A DNA stretch of 64,000 nt, from assembly GCA_949317995.1 (NCBI GenBank), contig OX439036.1, forward strand, positions 4,209,207-4,273,206, read 5' to 3'. Position numbers and translations under genes: made by a program. This document shows positions 57,478-64,000 of this stretch, one piece after another. The notes beneath the pieces were generated by a model. It had not been told where the DNA came from, searched no databases, and was given only the letters and a program-made list of their open reading frames with translations. Every line of letters starts with the position of its first letter. Within the stretch, counting starts at the first letter, position 1. This stretch comes from Acholoe squamosa. Lineage: Eukaryota; Annelida; Polychaeta; Phyllodocida; Polynoidae.

Positions 57478-57830
57478 CACTGCAAAAATGGTGTTTAGAT
57501 CCTAAACACAATTCTAAACATATTCTTGCAACGTTTTTGTAATCACATTAATTTCCTAAACATGTTTAACCAAACAATGTGCTTAGCTCAAGTGTTTAGA
57601 AATCTAGGTGTTTAGGTTCAAAATGTGTGTTTAGATATCGATGAAATTTTGCGTTCAGATGTTTATGAATTTTTGTGTTTAGATGTTTAAGTGATTTTAT
57701 TGGGAAGTAGGGGTGTGCAGACCTGTATCCATTGAAAAAATAAGGGAATGTCTTTTGTTTGTTTTCTCATTTACTGGAGGACATCAGCAAGTATTTACAC
57801 TGCAAAGTCTCCAAAGATATCAGCCACAGC

Positions 57831-57893
<63 letters not shown>

Positions 57894-58420
57894 TCACTGC
57901 ATTAGAATAGGAGACTTGAGAAAGTACAACAGGTTGGCAGAAAGGACATTGCTTTATACTTTACAAAATAACATGGCTAGGGTGTAAGTCATGGAGCTCA
58001 TTGATTATTTTATGGCAATGATAGTGGTGTAAGTTGAATATAGTTAATTTTCTATTGTTGTGTCTATTTTCATAACATTTAATGAAATGACACTATGATA
58101 AACAAGGAGACTGGGGATATTTGTCACAACAATTGATAATAACTGTGTGCAGATAGTCCATTCAGAGGTAGTGCTGCTACCTGGTGTGGATTCGACATCC
58201 ACGTATCTAAACATATTGATGTTTAAATCTAAACACCTAATATTCAACTGTTTAAACTCTAAACGTCTGAACGTGTTTAGCAAAAATGTTTTTGTATTTA
58301 GAACAAAAGTGTTATTTTGCTAAATGTGTAGTCAATGATACACTAACTGACATATATGTTTAGGTTTTCAACATGTTTAGACCTAAACATGTTTAAAAGC
58401 TAAACACCATTTTTGCAGTG
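57478..58420. mobile_element. CACTGCAAAAATGGTG element (copy 2) inserted in array unit S3
   Basis: Same ends and interior as the 28-kb copy, 943 bp. The extra length comes mainly from a (TA)n expansion at 57,837-57,892. S1 at about 33,352-33,375 shows the uninterrupted sequence (CACCTGTTCCTACAGACCTA then GTTATAAGTGGGGAATG), so this copy inserted after the array formed. The flanks CCTATA / TACATA suggest a TA duplication. Confidence 0.85.
57837..57892 (+). repeat. (TA)28 microsatellite inside the CACTG element
   Basis: Pure TA for 56 bp. The sister element at 28,417-28,440 has only CTATATATACATGTACATAT here. Confidence 0.95.
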
Positions 58421-59933
58421 TACATATATTATAAGCAGGGAATGTCTGGAATGATTAGAGAAATGAACCCTTTTTAGATCTGCAAGTATGATCATGGTAC
58501 TTTGTAACATATAATAACACATATTATGTGTTGTAAAAAGACAAAGAAAGAAAAAGACGCATATTAGATAATATAATATATTATTATTATGTGTTTTTTT
58601 TTGTAAACCTTATGTTTTTACATATTATGTTAAGAAGAAACACCGGGGTCAGAAATTCTTTCCAATAGAGTGTTTGATTGCTTAAATTAAGTCTACATGG
58701 AAAACGGAAGGTATATCCCTCTAGATTGTGGCCCAAATTATGATAATTGGCTTCTTCCTCATAGAAAGGAAAAGACTTTACTGTCTACCATCTTGAACAA
58801 AGTAGCTCTATTTCCTCTATCGCACCTTGTCTTTCATAGCAAATCTAAACAATTCATCATGTTTCAGAAGAACGTGTTCTTTCATTACAAGTTACTGGAA
58901 GGGTCTGTTGTGTAGCATTGAATTAAATGCCATGCCATATCTCGTATGACAAGGGAGTCTTCAAAATGGAAAGACAGACAGTGGCACAGGAAACTTTTAC
59001 TTTTTCAAGACCATTTAGATTGCGTCAGGCAGATGTTTAAATATTCAGAGGCCAGTTTCAAGGGTTTGTGTTGTGCCATTGCATCATGGGTGATGAATTG
59101 ACACAAGATGAACTTTATGGGGTATTTTAACCAAGGAACTGACCCAGAGGTTTTTAGCAGGGTTAGTTTGGCAAAGCCTAAAATGTGTCTGTATTGTCTG
59201 CTTTTGTATGATACACACTCTATAATGAGCTAAAAACATAGGAGAAGTGAGCGGATCTGCCCCTAAATGGCCAAACAATTATTTTTAGTCAGGTTTCAAC
59301 TCAAATTATGTCAATATTAAGTCAGTTATCATGCTCAAATAACTATTAGGAAAGAGAAAACCTGTATCAGAAGTGTTGTTTTTTTCTATTAGTGTGATCA
59401 TTCCTCTACTCCAGAAGTAAGAAATATCTTGTAATAGAAACTAAAGGTCACTTCTGAAAAAGGGAGGAAACCTGACAAACCTACACATCTGATTAGTCAT
59501 AGTACATAGCACATTTCTTCAGGCTTTCAAGCATATTAGTTTGGTGAACTATGAGAGTAAGAGATTACATTTATATCTGAAAGGGTCCTCTCCAGTTGTC
59601 ATTGTTACAGATCTAATCAAATCTGGGGATCACAAAATGTTACAACTCTAATTTGTCTGTGGCTTCTGCTATATCCAATATTGTGTAAAGTTTTCATTTC
59701 ATACTTTTGATCAAAAATCACATTTATTAAATAACATAGATAATACAGCAAGCACAGGGCTGCCAAATCACAAAATCAATAACTAAATACTTACTGAGGC
59801 ATTCCTCTAAATTTGCATCGAGATAGAGAGACTGGATAGAAAGGTTTTTTTTTTTTCGTAATAGAATCACCACCATGAGACCAGTTGCAGTCACAAAGCC
59901 TCACATGTGATATACCTAGAGGGCCCAGCAAAT

Positions 59934-60145
59934 TGTTGTGAGTCCTCGTCAACCTGTGTGAAGTGGCTCACACATGTCGCTAGATGGAACACGACGTCGT
60001 TATAGCACAAGATCACCAGGAATAGCAATTGCTATGCTAAGTGAGTCTAACACATACTGGCAAAAGATGACGGAATGAGTTATCACTCAAAAAGGAGTCA
60101 CCATTGATGACCAATCATGGCGACAGATGACGACAATTTGCTGGG
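59934..60145. mobile_element. CCCAGCAAATTG MITE copy 2, inserted in S3
   Basis: 212 bp, about 90% identical to 16,471-16,692. S1 (about 36,090) and S2 (about 47,380) lack it: their ATTCCTAGATA then TAGCTAATTTC stretch is continuous. In S3 it is split after CCTAGAGGG. GGG on both sides could be the target duplication or part of the TIR. Confidence 0.85.
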
Positions 60146-61115
60146 GGGTCTGTCTTAGCTAATTTCAATAGGACTCTTGAATCATTTGTGATGAAAGATA
60201 CTTAATGGTTTCTTGAATGATTAAAATATACTGACTTAGATTTTCACACCTTATCATTCAAATAATGAGAATATTAATTTGGGCCATCATCATAATTATT
60301 CTGCAATGGGCATTTCCAAGGAAAATCATCATACATATTGTGCATTAAAGGTATACCCACAGCCATGAGTTAGTGAAGTATCGAAATTCTGCTCATTTGA
60401 CATGCACCACAGAATGCAAAATATTTTGGTGAACTTTTGGTTTCAAGGCTTGCTTTTCCTCTGCCCTCAAAGCACCTTCTACCACACAATTTCACTCTAT
60501 ACTCACCCCTCCTCCCTTTAGATTACAGCCAAGCCTCTTTCAGTAGATGCTGTACTAATTACGAGATCCATCCTGCAGACTTCACATTGATCTGACAGAT
60601 CACTGTGAACTGTAGCACAAGGTCATCTATAAATCTTCACGTTGTCAATTGCAACATCTGTTTGTCAAAACTCAAACATTTGTCAGAGGAAGGGTTTTAT
60701 GCTACAAAATAATTTCATTAATTTCTCTTTAATTGCTGATAGTGCCTGTCCTTTTTTTCACTCACCTTCAGCGTCTCAACCTCAGGATCGTGTTTCAATA
60801 GTTTCCACGACAGGTTCAGCCAGCTACGACTGGAGATGGGTCAAATCTTAGCAGGTGATCTTAGGATTTTGGCCTTGGTGACTAAATAGCTGGCTACATT
60901 ACTGGGTGATCATACTGCCTGCTAGCTAAATAGCCACCAGAGCAGTGACTCAATAAGGGGTGCTTGTATGATAGCCCCTATGTGAATAATTAGTGGGTAG
61001 TCTTAGCTGCTGCCCTGCACACTCCTTTGCTCAGATGAAGCCAATCTGTGCTCTTTGCTTTGTAGTCATATAAGTATTCTCTATAAAAAGACTAATGATC
61101 TCAAATGTTTTGACC

Positions 61116-61171
61116 CCAGGAGGGCATTTCAAAACCATAGCTATAGCTATGGTTTTGAAATGCCCTGCTGG
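61116..61171. repeat. Perfect 46-bp palindrome (56 bp with one mismatch)
   Basis: 61,121-61,143 is the exact reverse complement of 61,144-61,166, with no spacer; the centre is TAGCTATAGCTA. Four more pairs extend it past a single mismatch. No other copy is seen and it is not inside a recognised element. Confidence 0.95.
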
Positions 61172-61452
61172 CCACTCACAGAGGTTGAGGAGCATTCCTA
61201 TATATAGCATCCCTTTCTTCATCCTCTGAGAGATTGTGGGATCATGACATCTATGCATTTTTGATCTACCCTACGCATTGATTTTGTAAGATTATTCTAA
61301 TTAATTGTGTTGTGCATTATAATATGGGCTCCTAGAAAAAATAAGCAGTATGCAGAATCATGACCATTGACCTTTTTCAAAACTATGATCTATTTTCATG
61401 AGAATTGACCATGTGTGTGACCGTATAACCAGGTGAGATCACTTTTATATAG

Positions 61453-61699
61453 GTAAGGATGAGTCATTTATTGCCAGGGGATGGATTTTGGCAGATGGGC
61501 AAATTTCTTCCAACAAAAATGATTGTGACCCCCCCCTAAAAACTGATTTTGCAAAATCATCCCCCTAAAAAATCAAATACACATGTGGAATGATGCGTTG
61601 CGATGGGTATTTGAATTGCCCAAGGGAGTCTTTTTCAAAATGACTCCCCTATATTTAACAACCTACCCACCACCTGGCAATATATGACTCATCCCTTAC
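61453..61699. mobile_element. 247-bp MITE with GTAAGGATGAGTCAT terminal inverted repeats
   Basis: The left end GTAAGGATGAGTCATTTATT with GCCAGG pairs with the right end (CCTGGCAATATATGACTCAT with CCCTTAC) with one indel and one mismatch over about 25 bp. The interior has C-runs (CCCCCCCTAAAAACTG). No second copy is seen in the window. Confidence 0.65.
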
Positions 61700-62603
61700 T
61701 TCAGCCCTATGTTCATTTGAACACAGGAGTGCATACTAGACCATGAAGCAGGTATGACTGGTCACTATGTAGCCAATAGTGGCTCCTACGACTGGGTGCT
61801 ATGACTTCATAGTGGTGGGTATTGAGTCAGTAGTTGAATAAATAGCAGCTACTATTTTGAGGCCTGTACTGTAGCTCATTATGTAGTCACTGGTATGGAG
61901 TCATTTCTTATACCTCCAACTTATACTGTCGTGGAAACTATTGAAACAAGATCCAGGACACCATGAGCCCTTACTTGTAAAGGTTCAAGCTGGGTTCCTT
62001 TCTATAGAGCCCATGCAGGTTTTGAAAATCTCTCAAATCCCCTCAAGACCATGCCTAGACGTACTTGAACCAGAGACAGAGATTAGTCCTGTCTGCTGGT
62101 TTTAGTCTGGTGGCCTCAAAGAGATCAAAATCCCATTCCATCGAAGAAAGACAGCCCTTAAAGATATTTAACCAACTTCCTATGCACTTATCAGCTTAAA
62201 TACCCATTGAATGATTGCATCACTGATATCTACATTCCCTGCTGGTCAGCAAAATACATGAATTATGTGCCTTATAATGGTTAGCGCAGCATTGGCAGAC
62301 TATTCTTTAAGGCAGATGGAGAGAGGTCAATATTTCGTCTTAACTACAGGCAATACTTAACTGTCATTCTAAACACTCCCATTGTATGTAGTCAAACAGT
62401 GCATCCAAAACAATAAATATCATAGTTCAGACAAACTCACCCGCCAGTTTGTCTCATAGGTATGACTATTTATGATTAAAAAACACCCCCAAACTGTGCC
62501 TGTCAAGCATCTAGTGAGGCCCTTCCAAACCAAACCTGAAATGATGAATAGACCCTAAGTCTTGTATTCTCCAATTTTGATTCATCAAGGTGTCTAAGCT
62601 GTT

Positions 62604-62955
62604 TTATTTTATGTGAATAACTTCTTCCCGTAGAGATAGCATTGCGCCGTCGATCGCCACACCCCCAGTGGCGTAACGTGTGTCGATCCACCACAGCGGC
62701 AGATCCACCACTGCAGCCTCGTTCTGGGTGCATGTAAACATTCAAAATGGCGGACCGCCGCTCGTACGGGGGACTACGGTAACGGATTTTGTTAATTTTC
62801 AGTTAATTAAAGACTCTAAAAACATAAAATAAATATAGAACTAAACTCCCCTGGTGCCCTCGGTGGCTGATCCACCCCTCGGGAGTTGTCTCCCGAGACA
62901 ACTCCCTCGTGGTGGATCGGCCACCTCGTACACCACGGTCGTTTAGTTCTATCTA
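62604..62955. mobile_element. Hairpin element H, copy 3, with an extra palindromic insert in its loop
   Basis: Same order as copy 1. The terminal hairpin loop holds an additional 28 bp (about 62,881-62,908) that reads GGGAGTTGTCTCC then CGAGACAACTCCC, itself a near-perfect palindrome. It duplicates the CCCTCG edge and is absent from copies 1 and 2. Confidence 0.8.
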
Positions 62956-63559
62956 TAGGGAGGTTAAGATATGAACGGGAACATCTTTATGTACATGTAA
63001 CATCATAGGTCATGTGGGTGGTATTCCCATCTAGGAGTACAGCACCTGTAGGCTAGGTGTTTTGAACATGTAGAGGGTGTTCTACACGTACATCTAGGGA
63101 GAATAGATATACATATAAACGGATTTGTGAAGAATTCCAATAGCCCTGCAAAATTGTTACTTAGGTGTCTCTCTACTGACTGCAGCCTTAGATTGCACTT
63201 AGAACAATTATATCACAGTGTAATTACCTGTTGTTCATACCCTTAGATGCACACACCTACTACTACCTACTTCAAGTAGTTAATGTTACACACAGTAGTT
63301 CAAATTCTTTACCACATTACTTGTACCTGTACTGGAACTTGTACCTATAGCCCTTGCCGTTCCCGTACAGATAGACATTCCAGAATCTTAAACTCCCTAT
63401 TCTGGGGAAATCTTTATATATATAATTGGTCTCTTACTATCAATGGTGACCTTGACCTTGATTTACAAACAAAACTAATGAACAGAAACATCAAAAATAC
63501 CTTCTGATAGTAACATAGTGTGCTGTTCAAAACCTAAATGATGAATGCCTTGACAAAAT

Positions 63560-64000
63560 TATCAGTTATTTTCTTTTAATTTGGTCTTATTTGCAAATCA
63601 ACGTTAATCACACTGGATTTATTATGGGCACAAATGGCCCAGTTTAATCGAGCGTGTAGGTCCAATTTCTCTGTGCCTTCTACTATGTACAATATATCAT
63701 ACACTACGAATTTCCATTCCATACATTTAATCTTAGATCACATTTATTATATAGCACAGATCATACAACACGCATACAGCAGCTAAAACAGAAAATCAAT
63801 AATATAATTACGTACTGAGGCATTCCTCTACATTGCAATGAGATATAGAGACTGGATTAACAGGTTTTCTTTCTATCATAATAGAATTATCCCCTAGAGA
63901 GCAGATGCAGTTGCAATGCCTCGCATATGATATTTCTAGATAGGACTACATTTAGCTAATTCCAATAGCACTCTTGGACTCTGTGATATGAGATTATTGC
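63560..64000 (+). repeat. Start of a fourth, truncated array unit (S4), runs off the window
   Basis: From about 63,560 the sequence again matches the part of the unit found at 35,690-36,130 (S1), 47,110-47,400 (S2) and 59,640-60,180 (S3). It includes TTCCATTCCATAC, ATCACATTTATTA, GAGGCATTCCTCTA and CCCCTAGAGAGCAGATGCAG. It lies only about 4 kb after the S3 copy of the same segment, so several kilobases of the unit are missing between them. S1 is its closest match at the GAGAGCAGATGCAG stretch. Confidence 0.65.

Larger units (their letters stand above)
56055..62400 (+). repeat. Tandem array unit S3
   Basis: Third copy. Anchors are at 56,098, 56,519, 58,928, 59,692, 61,984 and 62,180. The match to S1/S2 fades after about 62,370. 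S3-specific insertions are the CACTG element (57,478), the CCCAGC MITE (59,934), a TIR element (61,453) and a hairpin element at the right edge (62,604). S1 and S2 provide empty sites for the first two. Confidence 0.7.

Noticed and set aside
63283..63507. 74-codon ORF ending SLTINGDLDLDLQTKLMNRN
   Set aside because: Could be a transposon remnant but shows no diagnostic motif and has no copy elsewhere in the window.
1..64000. tRNA, rRNA or snRNA genes
   Set aside because: No cloverleaf-compatible A/B boxes or rRNA/snRNA signatures were seen on either strand by eye.

Overview
This window looks like intron-rich, repeat-rich nuclear DNA from an invertebrate animal, probably marine. GT-AG introns split a short coding sequence, no long ORF survives anywhere, and most of the sequence is mobile-element debris and microsatellites. 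The transposon-protein traces and TATAAGGCGCAC-type MITEs are what I would expect in molluscs, echinoderms, hemichordates, lancelets or cnidarians. I cannot name the species, and no bacterial, organellar or RNA gene was recognised.

Layout. (1) About 1-12.5 kb is repeat-dense: TTAA-flanked hairpin MITEs, GA/CA/TA microsatellites and a 13-copy 42-bp minisatellite. It holds at most two very uncertain upstream exons near 3.3 and 3.8 kb. (2) 12,565-20,938 (+) carries the only well-supported gene: the 3' end of a single-pass membrane protein. A 57-nt extracellular exon, an 85-nt transmembrane exon and a terminal cytoplasmic exon keep one frame through consensus splice sites. Its introns hold more MITEs and the decayed 3' end of a non-LTR retrotransposon. 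(3) 20.9-31.5 kb has the 3' flank with a 200-bp tandem duplication, more MITEs, an isolated ORF beside a CRE-rich island, and a TIR element starting CACTGCAAAAATGG. (4) From about 31.5 kb to the end, the window is a tandem array of diverged 11-13 kb units: S1, S2, S3 and the beginning of a fourth, S4. The units carry no conserved gene. Because they are paralogous, they act as filled/empty-site pairs that expose several insertions: a 321-bp hairpin element, a TTAA MITE, a CCCAGC-TIR MITE, a CACTG element and a 1.35-kb insert.

The most notable items are the multi-kilobase tandem array, a TTAA-flanked element of about 1.95 kb in S1 with 74-bp inverted repeats around a decayed protein, a minisatellite that appears to have grown from inside a MITE, and two near-perfect palindromes. 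The known gene, the array and the elements show no functional link beyond proximity. All similarities were judged by eye without database or alignment tools, so repeat boundaries are approximate unless a filled/empty comparison fixes them.
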